NCBI GenBank assembly: GCA_029204225.1
Contig: CM055094.1
Coordinates: 32,227,841 to 32,291,840 of the forward strand
Source of the DNA: Diphasiastrum complanatum
Lineage: Eukaryota > Streptophyta > Lycopodiopsida > Lycopodiales > Lycopodiaceae
DNA length: 64,000 nucleotides
Reading direction: 5' to 3'
Part shown: positions 45,451-57,659 of the stretch, in pieces
Layout: every line of letters starts with the position of its first letter
Position numbering within the stretch: position 1 is the stretch's first letter
Program-made: the position numbers and the translations under genes
The notes under the pieces: generated by a model
What the model was told of the DNA's origin: nothing
The model's database searches: none
The model's input: only the letters and a program-made list of their open reading frames with translations

Positions 45451-47336
45451 TTGAGGATGATTCTATAAGTCAAAATTCTAGCAAGACATCATCGTCTCGG
45501 AAGTCATCACTTCCAAGATCAATTCCCGCTAAGAAGGCTAAGCGAAGATCCAAGACAAGTCCTTTTGAAAAAGAACAAGCAGATGTAGTCCAGCATGATA
45601 TGCCCGAGCATTTTAAATGTTATACATTGGATGATGTGGTTATCATGTTACCTAAAGCACATTGTGAATCTGAAGAACACATGCCAAAATCAAAAGAGAT
45701 TTATGATGGCCCACCTAGGACATAGTCAATGAATCTTGCTAAACCAGGAGAACCAGAAAAAATTTTACAAGTTGGATCACAACTTAATCCTGAACAATAT
45801 CAAGCACTCCGCATGTTACTTATTGAGTATCAAGATTGCTTTGCTTGGACTTATCAAGATCTAAAGGGTATTTTGACGTCAGTTATTGAACATACCATAC
45901 CTTTAGTACCTGATGCAGTTTCAAAGGTTACAAAGTTCTATCGCTGTAATCCTAATGTTGCGGACCTGATAAAGAAAGAACTTCAAAGATTGCTTGACGT
46001 CGATTTCATTTATGAGATCGAGCATACCGCGTGGATTTCACAGTTTGTCATTGTTCCTAAGAAGAATGGGAAATTGAGAATCTGTGTGAATCTCAAGGCG
46101 TTGGCGTTGAACAAAGATGCGGAAGGATCACTTTCTGTTACCTTTTATTGAAAGCATTTTGGATCTCCTTGCTGGAGAAGAAGCTTATAGTTTCTTGGAT
46201 GGATTTAGTGGTTACAACCAGGTTAAGATTGCACCTGCAGATCGCCACAAAGCCGCTTTTGCAATAGAATGGGGCACCTATGCTTACAAAGTAATGTCAT
46301 TTGAACTCTGTAATGCACCAAGCTCATTCCAAAAAGTATTGTAGTTTGCCTTTAAAGATTATTTGCAAAAATTCCTTGAAATTTACTTGGATGACCTAGG
46401 AGTCCATAGTACAGATGCAGACCACCTGGATCGATTGGAGAAAGTATTTGAAAGATGCCGCAAATATCAAATTTATCTAAATCCAGAAAAATGCCAGATA
46501 TGGGTATCCCACGGAGTTGTGCTTGGACATGTGATATCAAGATATGGTATTGCCACAGATTATTCTAAGATCAAGGTTATTGTAGAATTGCCACCGCCAA
46601 CAACAATTCGTGGAGTTTATGTGTTTATGGGTTATGCGAACTACTATCAAATTTTTATTATCTTCTTTGCGGATTTAGCACGACCTATATACAAACTGAC
46701 TATTGTTCCTATTTGGATAGTAGAGGCATTAGAAGCCTTTGAAAAGTTAAAAAAAGCATTAACTTCAGCACCAGTACTGCATTCTCCAGATTGGACGATA
46801 GAATTTCATGTTCATACATGCCTCAAAATACACCATTGGATCAGTTTTGACGCAACCAAGTGATTATAAGAAGAATTATCCTATACGATTTGCAAGCAGA
46901 CGGAGCTTACAGATCTAGAGAAGAATTATTCAACAACAGAACGTGAAGCATTAGCCATGATTTTTTCTGTTTGGAAATTTCGTCACTATCTCATGGAAAT
47001 GCACTTTGCATTTTATACGGATCATTAGCCATTACTGTACTTGGTAAACAAGACATGCAATACTGGACGTATTGCAAGATGGTTATTGTTATTGACTGAA
47101 TTTGACTTTCGCATTGTGGTTCGAAAGGGGAAGCAACATTATCTAGCCGATCACATTTTGCGCATCGAATCCGCACCAGTTAATACTGAAGTGGATGATG
47201 AATTACCAGATGCTGCATTGTTCTATGTACCTGAGTGGGCAGCAAAATTTGTTGAGTACCTGATGCTAGGACAACCAAATGACTCTTTGACAAAAGTACA
47301 GAAGAGACAATTAATTCATAAGGCTCAATCTTATTA
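45430..47336 (+). pseudogene. Tat-like reverse transcriptase and RNase H
   Basis: KTSPFEKEQADVVQ and CYTLDDVVIMLPKAH lead into NPEQYQALRMLLIEYQDCFAWTY, KVTKFYRCNPNVADLIKKEL, FVIVPKKNGKLRICVNLKAL (frame break near 46110), FLDGFSGYNQVKIAPADRH, EWGTYAYKVMSFELCNAPSSF and IYLDDLGVHS with the catalytic YLDD (46380-46410), then the connection and RNase H (IEFHVHT, shift, TTEREALAMIFSVWKFRHYLM, KGKQHYLADHILRIE). The minus-strand fragment at 10.2-13.0 kb is a close relative. Frameshifts near 46110 and 46850, and TAG codons at 46342 and 47026 in place of Gln, disable it. Confidence 0.9.
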
Positions 47337-47339
47337 AGT

Positions 47340-48498
47340 GATTGCAGGACATTGTATCGTCATGGATCAGACAGTATTCTACATGTGTTTTACCGCATGA
47401 AGTACCAGATTTAATCGTGTTTTTACATGATGGCATGGACGGAGGACACTTTTCTATAGATATTATTGTTCGCAAACTTTTGCAATCAGGTTGTTGGTGA
47501 CCTACACTTCATAAGGACACGAAAAATTTTATTCAGACATGTGATGTTTGCCAGCAAGCACGACGGCCTACTCGACAGAATTATGAATCCTTGCATTCGG
47601 TTTTATCGCAAGCACCGTTTGAAAAATTGGGACTGGATTATGTTGGTCCTATTCATCCTGTCGCGCAAGAATCTCAGGCCCGATACATTATCGTAGCAAC
47701 TGATTATATGACAAAGTGGGTTGAAGCCAAAGCTGTCAAAGTTGCTGATGCAAAATCTACAGCCAAGTTTCTATATGAAAATATTATAATCAGATTTGGA
47801 TATCCGATCGAGATTGTTAGTGACCAGGGTACATTCTTTGTTAATCAAACAATAAATTGTTTATTGGAAGATTTTTTTGTTATACACAGATTTAGCACTC
47901 CCTACTATCCCAGAGGGAATGGCCAAGCTGAATCTTCCAATAATATTCTTTGCACCATTATGACAAAGACAGTTGAAGCAAGTCGGTCTGATTGGGGACA
48001 TAAACTGTATGCAGCGTTATGGGCATTTAGAACTACTTACAAAAATAGTACAAATCAAACACCTTTTCAACTGGTCTATGGTCAAGATGTTGTCATGCCG
48101 ATTGAAATTTTAATCCCATCTTTATGCATAGCAGCAACATAACGATTACATGATGATAAGTCTTTACAACTTGTCATAAAGCATTGCACAAATTATGTGA
48201 AACCCGATTGATGACAATTCATGCATTAGCAGTAGAGAAAGCCCGCAGCAAGGCATGGCACGATCGTCGATTGCACAAAAAAGATCTGAAAGCAGGAGAT
48301 CTCGCATTGATGTACAAAACCAAGTTGATAAAGGGAAAGTTAAAATTTACTGGTGAAGGCCTATATAAAATGAAGGAAATCCTGAACTATGGCACAGTAA
48401 TTCTTGAGCACTTGGATGGAAAACGATTTGATACTCCAGTGAATGGCAACCGATTACACAAGTTTTGGCAGTCTGTTCTGCCAGTCCAGCAAGCCTGA
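47340..48498 (+). pseudogene. Tat-like integrase
   Basis: A broken zinc-finger part (LPHEVPDLIVFLHDG, CWWPTLHKDTKNFIQTCDVC in mixed frames, 47390-47560) is followed by the open core 47591-48142: FEKLGLDYVGPIHPV (first Asp), IVSDQGTFFVNQ (second Asp) and GNGQAESSNN (Glu), with FRTTYKNSTNQTPFQLVYG after it. The C-terminal part is at 48184-48498 (DRRLHKKDLKAGDLALMYK, GNRLHKFWQ). The D, D, E triad is intact, but the frame is broken at both ends. Confidence 0.9.
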
Positions 48499-49298
48499 TC
48501 TCAATGGTTTTTTAATTTTATTTGTTTTTCAATTTTTTGTTTTCAGTATTATAATTGTTGAGTTTTTTGGAAAAAGACAGTAAAAAAGAAAAGAAAAAAT
48601 TGAGAAAAGACTGATGAGCAAAAGTCAGAAAGTCATCAGCATGGGAAAAAGGGAGCACAGTATTTTTTGATGAAAAATGACTTGGAAAATCACTGTTTTG
48701 TTCAAATGTGGCCTATAGAGTACCAGAAACCTTCGTTGAGCTCCCAGACTGTACATTCACTCTAGATTTATCTAATTTGAGTTGGGCGAAGGTTCCTGTC
48801 CAGGAAATGTTCAGTTTTTGAGTCAGACAAAGGATCAGTGATATGCCATTTTGGGAACCTTCGTCGAGTACCTTAACCTCATTATGCACCTTCGCCGACC
48901 CGCTAGATGATCTTAAAATGTCAAAATTAGGTTGTCCATGGGTTCGATTGTGAAAAAATGCATTTATGACAATACCTGGGCGAAGGACCCTCCTTCGCCA
49001 GACCTGGAAAACGTTCGCTTGATATGTTCAGATTCCTAGAAACCTTCACCGAGATTTTTATAGCCTATTTTTATAGTACTGTACATGCCTGCAAATTTTT
49101 GTTCAGAACTGATTAGCCAAACTAGTATTCAGTGTAATGGACCCACCAAATTCACTTATAAGCTAGCCGAATTCGATTCATTCATCACTTGTGCTAGCGA
49201 AGCTCTTGCAAATTTTTCTCGTGACCAAAGCCTTCCAAACTTCCTGAACTGCTTTTTGATATACTTTCATGCATCTTGCTTTTCATTTCTGATTACCA
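48499..49298. other. 3' noncoding spacer with CCTTCGCCGAG motifs
   Basis: After the integrase stop there is a T-rich stretch, then six or more forward or inverse variants of CCTTCGCCGAG (48728, 48785, 48858, 48890, 48980, 49040), like those in the leader. Confidence 0.55.
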
Positions 49299-52210
49299 TG
49301 TCTTCTACAGATACTTCCCAGTCTTCGCGTTATACTATCCATCATGATGTCCCATCTGCAACGGACATCATGATCCTTCCTAGCACAAGCATGGTCACTC
49401 AGTGGGTGACCCTTGCGGATCCTCTGCTCACTGCAATGGGTATTCATGAGAGATCCTTTTCTGACAGAATCAACATGGATTTCATCACTCTTGCCTTCAG
49501 TACGTGGAAGGAAGGGAAATCCAAATTTTATATCACTTTTCAAGGAGCAACACACAGGGTGCGCATCACTGAGGCCGCCCTTGCAGCCATAGGTATAGCG
49601 TCTGGTACACATGCCTCACCCAATCACAAGCAGGCCAAATAGGCCATCAAGCCTTACATTGACCTCACCAATGATCTGCACTAGACCAACGATGGATACC
49701 TCCTTGAAGCCATCACTGAGCCTATCATACACGCTGCTGCCCAGCTACTGAACAACTTCTTGATGGTTGGCAATCTCAGGAAGGACCGCATCACGTTGCA
49801 AATCCTCTATAAGATAGTTGACTCCTACACCAAGTTGGCCAAATCCCCTCTTGAATCATATAATTGGTTCAAGACTATTTCTGGTGAGCTCAAATGAGCT
49901 ATCAAGGGCAATACTAACCAGCAGTTCGTTGTTGGTTCTTTATTGTCTCTTCTAGTCGCTTCTCACCTAGAAAACAAAATCCATGGCTTCCACCTAGACT
50001 CTGTGCTTTTGGTCTATGAAGAAGCACCGGTCGAGTCATCTCACCAGGCCTCGAGTTCTCATAGTCAACGTCGTCCGCACAGCGAGATCGTCATTCCTGA
50101 CTCGCCTTCGCATTAGGCATACATCATCAGCTGCACTTCCACCCCCTACTGCTGTTCGCACTGAGTCCAATTCCCATCGCCTCTAATGCTTCCCTCGCCT
50201 CTGCTTTCATATAAGACAGTCTGTGACCATTGGGGCTACCATTCCCATCATAGCTGCCCAGGCCGCCTCACCCTCGCACACCGAAGCTACTTCACCAAAC
50301 ACGCAATTTTTCATGGATATGTTTGATGATTCCAACCACCTTGGGGCCGCCAAATTTTTTGAAATGCCCTAGAGCCCTATGCCCTTTGACCTCCAATCCC
50401 CTGGAAGAGAGTCCGAATAGATCCATGACACTACTGTCGGTGTTAAAAATGTAAGCTAACAACCTCACACTGAAGATAGCCCAATCACACTTTGGGTCGA
50501 CCAAGCTGTGAAATCATCGAAGTAGTTTGACGCCACTGTGCCTGAGGGTTTCGAAGAAGAAGACATCTTTGAAGAAGAAGAAGTACTGGCACCTATCCCA
50601 TGCCAATTAAGGACAGTACCATCAGGTCCTCCTGCTGTTGTCGCCTCTATGACAATAGATTCCGGTGATGCTCTCGGTTTGGTTTCAAGCCTTGCACAAG
50701 TGATCCAGTCTATGCTTGAGAAGAAAAAAGAAATGGAGCAGAGAATTTCATATATGGGCTCGGAAAACACTCTGATTAGCTAGAAGATTGTCCAGTTGGA
50801 TGGAGACTTGAAGATCGCCAAACAGCATGAAGACAAGTCTGAAGCTGAAAAGAAGTTGGCCCAACACCAGGCTGATCGCCTGGAAGACTACGTCAGCTCC
50901 CTGCAAAATGCCCTCACAACCGCAAAAGATCAAGTGGATAAGACCGTGCAGGATGCATAACAATAGGTGCAACTGCTGAAGGGTCAATTGCAAATGGCGG
51001 AGCAGGATCGCACGCGTGTCCAAGGTGAATTGGATGCAACCACCCTTGAGCGTGATGCGTATCTTCAGACACAAACACCAGATCATCCAGTCACACTGAC
51101 GACGATCGCGTATTTGTTTAAGAAAGTGGAAACATACAAAGTGGCCCTTTAGGGATTCCAAGGCTACTTTGATAAGTTCAAAGGAGCAGCTTCAACCGAG
51201 TTGTCCAAGGCTAAAGAAACCATCACCGCCTATGAAAAAGCAGTTGTTTAGGTATTGGAAGCCGGACCACAAATCCCCATACCGGTCATGCCGCAATTCT
51301 CCCCTATGCGCCAAGAAGCTGTACCAATGGATACAGGAGTAGATTCGAGCATGGACCAGAGGGGAGCTCCAGACATAGAAGAACAACTGCCAATATTACC
51401 GGCAGTGCAAGCCACACTATTCATCAAGGACCACACCTCTATTCAGAAGGCCCATCAGCGTCGAGGACTAGATCCAGAATTTCTTAAAGCAACATCCGCA
51501 TGAGTTCTCACGTGGTGGTTGGGTTCTGAAATTTAAGACCTCCAAGATAGAGACCGACTAAGAGTTGAACAAAATACTTGCATTGGGAGAGCAGCCGGCA
51601 TGGATAATCATTGTTTTTGAGAAAACTCTGAAATCAATTAGGAGTTATGTCGCCAGCCCCTCGCCAATTGCGGGTCGATCCGTATTATGTGCCAATGCTG
51701 AGAAGGAATAAATGGAAAGATTTGGGATTGGCTATGGACAAAATCACCATCCATACGCCCAATTGGCCAATCATCCATCAGCCCTACAACTGGACAATTT
51801 CAGTGGACTTCCACCGGGCTTTACAAGTGTACCAGAGAGAGTATGTCCACTCTCCAGATCCAACGGTGCGACAATCGGCATTATTTGCGAAAGATCTAAC
51901 TCTGTTGGCGTCATTGGCAACCAGATGGGACGATTGCCTCCCTCCTCTGGCATTCGATCCAAATAAGCCGATGGCCTCAGAGAATATCAAAGATCAGTTG
52001 TCGGTTGTTTGTTTATACTTTCGAACAGCAATGATGGGAGGTTCTTGGGAATCACGCTTCACATCATGGACAACCTCAAAGTGGATTGCAGAAGCCCATC
52101 GTTGTTTTTTGCCTCACAATTTGGATTTTAATACTGCACTCGACTTGATGGAGAAGGTGCAGTACCATTTAATCAAGATTCGACGCAAAGCTAATAAAAG
52201 TCCCCAATAA
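49299..52210 (+). pseudogene. Long accessory ORF between integrase and 3' LTR (coiled-coil protein)
   Basis: From ATG at 49299 (SSTDTSQSSRYTIHHDV) a reading frame of about 970 codons can be followed with two or three frame changes (near 50120 and 51600) and at least a dozen stops, mostly TAG where Gln fits. Parts: N-terminal domain (STSMVTQWVTLADPLLTAMG, FYITFQGATHRVRITEAALA), a Ser/Pro/His-rich linker, an acidic patch (EEEDIFEEEEVL, 50555), a coiled coil (SMLEKKKEMEQRISYMGSEN, LDGDLKIAKQHEDKSEAEKK, QLQMAEQDRTRVQGELDATT; 50690-51080), and a C-terminal domain open at 51647-52210 (KDLTLLASLATRWDDCLPPL, WIAEAHRCFLPHNLDFNTAL). Tat/Athila elements are known to carry extra ORFs here; I do not recognise this one's fold. 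The best guess is a lineage-specific accessory protein of unknown role. Confidence 0.6.
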
Positions 52211-52239
52211 CTGCATCTAGTAGGTGTCATGGGACCGCC

Positions 52240-52388
52240 ACCAGGTTTGGTGGGGCATACTGTTGGAGGGTTTGCGGATCCCAAGGCAACCCTAACCCTA
52301 GTTAATAAGTGAGAGGGATTTGGCAGCCTGCGTGTGTAAGTCCAACCCGATGATTACATAGAGATTTGATTAGTTGAAAGTCAATAAA
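52240..52388. other. Region before the shared 3' LTR part
   Basis: GGTTTGGTGGGGCATACTG near 52243 could be the polypurine tract, with the true LTR starting at TGTTGGAGGG (about 52261). No equivalent is found before the 5' LTR, so the 5' copy may be truncated at its left end. Confidence 0.35.
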
Positions 52389-52955
52389 AGGACTTTAGGC
52401 CTTTTTGTGGGACTTTTAATGTCGCAAAGCCTAAATGTCAAGCTAGTGAATAAAGTTGAGTTTCCCTCCAAATTGGATGGTTCCCACAATTTTTTAAATT
52501 TGAATAAATTAGAGAGGCAAGAAATGGACCAATAGGATTCAGAGGCCAGGGTCCTCCTCTCTACTATAAAAAGGGACCAACTCGAGTTGCTCCTGAGTTC
52601 ATTTTCTCATTTCAAAAGCAGGTTGGTTCTCTTCAGAAATGGATTGATGAATGTCCTTGATCTCTATCACTTTTCCTCCATCTTTCATGCTTTCTTTAAT
52701 TTCTGGTAATTGTTGGATCTGAATGTTATTGGAATTGTATGTTATTATATTTTTTATGAGAGAAAAAGGGAGAGAGAAAAATAGTAAGCTATTTCTATTG
52801 TGGATTGTAGCATTAATGGATGTGTAGTATTAATGTTTAGGGTTAATGGATGTTAGAGTTAGATTTGGATCTTCCATTCATGTTGAAATATGAACTATAC
52901 TATCGCTCTCATGGGAACGAACCTACGCGTGACAACTAACTTCGTCTTGTCTGAT
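52389..52955 (+). repeat. Tat-like 3' LTR, truncated at its right end
   Basis: It aligns with 40588-41240 from AGGACTTTAGGCC to AACTAACTTCGTCT, including the TATA box ACTATAAAAAGGG at 52563. The last ~50 bp of the 5' LTR are missing; after GATGC the sequence becomes copia gag. Confidence 0.85.
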
Positions 52956-52959
52956 GCAT

Positions 52960-54395
52960 AAAGTGTTTCAAGTCATCTCAACACGTTCAAAAGTCTTATG
53001 GAGCAGATGACTGCAACTGGCTCAGTCATAGAAGATTTCGATGCACTCATGACTCTATTATCGAGTCTATGTGAAGCCTACGAAAATTGGGTAATGGCAA
53101 TTTCCACCCAAGAGCACCTCACTCTGTCAAGAGTAATTTCGTTGCTCCAACAAGAGGAGATCAAAAGATCAGCATCCTCCTCAGGCTCAGGATCGGATAC
53201 TCAAGCTCTATATTCAAAAAATCAGAAGTTTAGATCCAAGAGATCTACAAAGTCAGGTTATACTGACAAGAAGAGCAACATGCAGTCTGGACCAAATTCC
53301 GGTTCAGGATCGAATTCAAGCTCTTTATCATTCCAAATAGTGCAGAACCTTTTCTGCAAATACTGTAAGAGGACTGGCCACGAAATCAAGGACTGCCAGA
53401 TTTTGAAATACAACAACGAAAAGAAGAAGCAGTTCCAACAACAAGCACATAGTGCTACAACTAGTCACTCAAATCAGCAACAAGAAGAAGAGGAAGCAGC
53501 TTTCATGACCAAAGTCGAAAAACAACATGATATCGATTTCTGGTATCTAGATTCCGGAGCAACTCAACACATGACTCACATCGCAACTGGTTCAAAGACT
53601 ATAATTCATTCACCCACTCTTGAGTTGTGCAACTTGGAGACAACTCATCACATCCAATCAAAGGTGAAGGAACCGTCAAAGTTGAATTCAAAAGTGGTGA
53701 AGTCAAGTTGTTGTCCAACGTTCACCATGTTCCAAACTTGACCAAGAATCTGCTCTCAGTTAGTAGAATCACCGATTCATGTTGGAGGGTCGAATTCGAT
53801 ACAGAAGGCTGCACAATTCATGACAAATCTTGGAAGGTTCTAGCCTGTGGAAGAAGAAGCGACTATCTTTACAAACTTAGCCATTGCTACTCTTCTAATA
53901 GTCAAGCTCTTCACATAGCCACTTTTAAATCAACTGATATGTTGTGGCATTTTAGACTTGGCCATCTTAATTTTAACAGTATTCAGCAAATGTTTGCTCA
54001 TAGTTTAGTACAAGATCGTCTGTCTTCTGTCAGCAAGCCAACTTCTCCATGCAAAAGCTGTATTATCAGCAAGCATGCTAGAAGCCCCTTCATTTCAGAC
54101 TCAATTCATACATCCAAGGGCTTGCTTGACCTTATACACAACGACATTTGCAGCCCGATGCAGACTGCTTCCACAAGGGGAGCTCTCTATTTCCTAACCT
54201 TTATCGACGACTTCTCTCAAAGGACTGCTACTTACTTTATGAAGAACATATTCGAAGCATTCAAGTTCTTCAAGTAGTTCAAGGCGTCTGCAAAAAATCA
54301 GACCCAGATTAAGATCAAGGCTTACGCACAGATGGAAGGGGAGAGTATATCTCCACATAAAGAGTTCTACAAGGCCAATGGAATACATCAACTAT
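52960..54395 (+). pseudogene. Ty1/copia gag, protease and integrase start
   Basis: Starting inside gag (SVSSHLNTFKSLMEQMTATG), the frame runs through MTLLSSLCEAYENWVMAIST, zinc knuckle CKYCKRTGHEIKDC and protease WYLDSGATQHMTH to 53741. After one frame change near 53620 it continues as GTVKVEFKSGEVKLLSNVHH, LLSVSRITDSCWRV, the pre-integrase zinc site LWHFRLGHLNFNSI...PCKSC, and integrase LIHNDICSPM and YFLTFIDDFSQRT to 54277. It degrades to NGIHQLLDYSPSY near 54415. The gag N-terminus is missing because the Tat-like LTR abuts it, and the rest of integrase is replaced by a family A LTR-like segment. Confidence 0.9.
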
Positions 54396-54398
54396 TGG

Positions 54399-55060
54399 AT
54401 TATTCTCCTTCTTACTAATTGACTAATCGGCTATAATCCTCATCCATTGTTTATCCAGTTCTGCGTATTTTCCCGTGTCTTTACATAGTTTGTAGATTTA
54501 CAAGTGTTTTTACACTATCTGTAGATATACACGGAGTTTGACAACAATGTCGCATTCTCTCTCTCTACAATCCAAACACTATAGAGTGTCAAGAATTACA
54601 TGTAAAAATGCAATGTCGTCTTTTTCGCCTGTCAGTCTTTTGTGAGTTAAACTATAGAGTCGCATTTTTTGCATTTTTCAAAGTGCTTCAAATGTTAGGG
54701 AAATGACTTTGGCAAAGTGTGGGGCTACCCCAATATTAAGGAAATGAGATTTTATGACATTGTTGTCTTTTTCGCAAAACGCCAACATTGTCGCCTGTGT
54801 AGTTCATTTCTACAAAGTGACAATTTTAGTTCATTTATGTAGACAGACTGTTTACAGCCAATTTTCACCGCTTATCAACAATCAATTTCTGAGAAGGAAC
54901 TGAATGAATGCCAGCGGACACCAGCCAACTGGCAATTGCATTTGACGATCTAATTACTTAGTATAAATCAGTTGTTCATACATCTCTTTTCAAGTTCAGA
55001 AGCAAAGAATCAACATTGTGAATTGTGAAATTGTTGAGTGTTATTACATGATGCTTCATG
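54399..55060 (+). repeat. Family A copia LTR-like segment, plus orientation
   Basis: TATTGGATTATTCTCCTTC at the start and GACGATCTAATTACTTAGTATAAAT at 54944-54968 match the inverse complement of the LTR at 3262-4856. The ends are diverged and no target duplication is seen. It separates an integrase fragment from a gag fragment. Confidence 0.6.
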
Positions 55061-55104
55061 TGCTCTCATCAAGCAGATCGTTCACAATCAGAAAGTATTG
55101 TTGT

Positions 55105-56094
55105 TAGCTCTCTTATTATCCTCAATATATCAGATACATAGATTGGACACATAGCTGAAGCTAAAACTTCAAAAGACGTTTGGGACATCCTGAACTCACT
55201 ATATGACGTGAGGGACATAACTACTAAGTTACATCTATGAAGGAAATTTTTCACATTCAAGATGTCTAATGGTGATTCTCTTCAGAGTCACATTAACCCA
55301 TTTAAGAATCTTTTGCAACAAATGGTTGCTGATGCAAAAGCTATTGATACACCTATGGAGTCTAATGTAAAGCTAACTATAAGAGAAAATGAAAGATCCT
55401 TTGAGGACATTACTCTCTATAGGAAGCTAGTTGGTTCACTCATCTATCAAACCATTACTAGACCTGATCTAAGCTATTGTGTTGGAAGATTGGGTCAATT
55501 CATGCAAGATCCTAGTGAGGAGCATTGGAAGCTAGGAAAGCGAGTTTTGAGGTACATCATTGGAACTCAAGATTTTGGCATATTGTATGAGGGAACATCA
55601 CCTAATCTTTTTGGATTTTTATATTCGGACTATGTTGGAGATGTAATGGATGGGAAATCCATTAGTGCTTATTGTATTTTCATAGGTGATGGAGCTATAT
55701 CATGGATGTCAAAGAAACAAGCCACTATCTCATTGTCATCTAGTGAGGCCAAGTACAAAGCTCTTGCACATTGCACAAAGGAGAATTTGATGTGGATCAA
55801 GAGGATGATCAAGGATCTTCACTTGCTGGACTTTTCACAGAGCCCAATCATCTTTTGCGACAATCAATCAGCCCAAAGAATGGCATCCAATCTTATCTTT
55901 CATGCTAGGAGCAAGCATATTCAGATACAATATCATTTTGTGAGGGAGCAAGTCATTGCAAAGGAGGTGGAGCTTCAACATGTGTCTTCAAGGGAATGTG
56001 TAGCTGATATCTTCACCAAAGCATTGAAAAAAGACTTGTTCATGAAGCATAGGACTTCACTTGGAGTATTATCAAAGTTTATGCTAAAACTATT
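55105..56094 (+). pseudogene. Chimeric copia ORF: gag fused to end of reverse transcriptase and RNase H
   Basis: The first part is gag (VWDILNSLYDVRDITTKLHL, then NGDSLQSHINPFKNLLQQM). At about 55330 the same open frame (55262-56110, 282 codons) passes directly into reverse transcriptase C-terminus and RNase H: AIDTPMESNVKL, FEDITLYRKLVGSLIYQTIT, RPDLSYCVGRLGQFMQDP, SWMSKKQATISLSSSEAKYK, FCDNQSAQRMASNLIFHARS, HFVREQVIAKEVELQHVSS, CVADIFTKALKKDLF. All of protease, integrase and the catalytic reverse transcriptase is missing. A polypurine tract and family B LTR follow directly, so the 3' part belongs to family B. Confidence 0.88.
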
Positions 56095-56741
56095 TGAAGA
56101 GGGAGTGTGAAAGATTCAACTAGTTTCATCACATTTTGCAATATTTCCATATTTGGCATATTGAGGCCAAAACTTGAGGTTGACTTTTCAAAGTTCATTA
56201 GTCTGAATTTCATTTGAATAAACACTTTTTGAAAGTGTGGGAAAGTTAGAATGCGAGTTTGAGTAGATTCAATTTGAATAGTTGGGTACATTGAATCTAG
56301 ACCCAAAATTAGTAGGGTTAGCATTTTGGAGGGAAAGCCAAGTGGTCAAATAGGGTTTGACCTGTTATAAAAGGATTTAACTCGTGGAGAGAGCAATCTT
56401 CTCTCTTCTCTATCTCATTTCATGCTTATACATGGTTCTCTTGGGTTCTACTATCCATTGGTGCATTATCTTGGTGATTGCTTGCAATTCTATGTGTAGA
56501 ATGATCTATATTTGTTATTTTTGGATCCACACGTGTGAAATACAGTAGCTTGCTGGTTTTGTATGGACAACAATAGTACATAATCATTTCATTCAAGTTT
56601 GATCAAGTTCTATTGGTGTTTGCATCTCAATTTGTGGGTAGATGCTAATTTTTCTACATTGGTGAGATTGGTAGTGTATTTCTCTTTCTAACCAAAGATC
56701 ATTCAAGTAGATTGGATCTTGAGGATCTGAAATCTTTCACA
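56095..56741 (+). repeat. Polypurine tract and family B copia 3' LTR
   Basis: GAAGAGGGAG (about 56096-56105) precedes TGTGAAAGATTCAAC at 56106. The LTR ends GAAATCTTTCACA at 56741 (636 bp). CTGTTATAAAAGGA near 56364 is a TATA box. It is homologous to the solo LTR at 4031-4712 in opposite orientation. Confidence 0.88.
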
Positions 56742-57659
56742 ATTCACACATGACTTTTCACAAAGAGTATTTCACTTCTTTGTTGGCATATGGAGATGAC
56801 AAGACATCAAGTTTCTTTCGAAGCTTATCAGGGATATGTCCATAAGCTACACAACCAAAGATTCTGATGTGAGACAGGTTGGGCTTTATACCCCACCATA
56901 ATTTGTGTGGTGTCGTGTGAGGGACATCAAAATTCCCTGTTCTATTCTAAACATATGCAGCTGTAACTACTGCTTCAGCCCACAGTACACTTGGAGCTTT
57001 TGAGTAGGCCATCATGCATCTGGCAGCTTCCATCAAGGTCCTATTTTTCATTTCTGCAACACTGTTGTGCTGCGGTGTGTAGGCTGCAGTCCTTCTATGA
57101 ATGATGCCACGATCATTACAGAAGTCAATGAAACAATTTGAGGTGTATTTGCCACCTCAATTTGTCCTGATCTGCTCACTTTGTTGCCAGTGCATCTCTC
57201 TATCCAATTCACATACTCTGTGAATTTATCAAGTGCTTCTGATTTATTCTGAATAAAATACACTCTGACGAATTTACTATAAACATCAATGAAGGTTATG
57301 TAATATTTTGAGCCTCCTACTAGGATCACATTGAAAGACCCACAAATGTCAGAATGCACCAACTCCAGAATCTTAGTCGTTCTGTAGGAGTCTTTGATGA
57401 ATGGAGTGCGAGACATCTTACCCTTCAGACATGCATCACAGGTGGTCGAATTGTTTGCATTCGAGATGCTAACCCCTATTATTGCTCCATGATGGCTTGC
57501 TTGGTAAAGTGCCATCGAATTCATGTGGCATAGTCTCATGTGCCACAGAGTGTCTGGCGAATCATCATGAGTCTGATGCACTTGATCTGTAGGCAGGTGT
57601 ACCTTCAGGTGATATAGATTACCTTTTCTTCTGCCTTGAGTGATCAGGGTAATGGTACT
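56742..57659 (-). pseudogene. Ty1/copia pre-integrase and integrase fragment
   Basis: On the minus strand: GNLYHLKVHLPTDQVHQTHD, then LWHMRLCHMNSMAL and CDACLKGKMSRTPF (zinc site), LELVHSDICGSF (first Asp), YYITFIDVYSKFVRVYF, IERCTGNKVS. Then come a degraded second Asp region and, in a shifted frame, RTAAYTPQHNSVAEMKNRTL with the catalytic Glu, and CMMAYSKAPSVLWAEAV, FDVPHTTPHKLW to about 56800. It is a different copia lineage from its neighbours on either side and is cut at both ends by LTRs. Confidence 0.85.
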
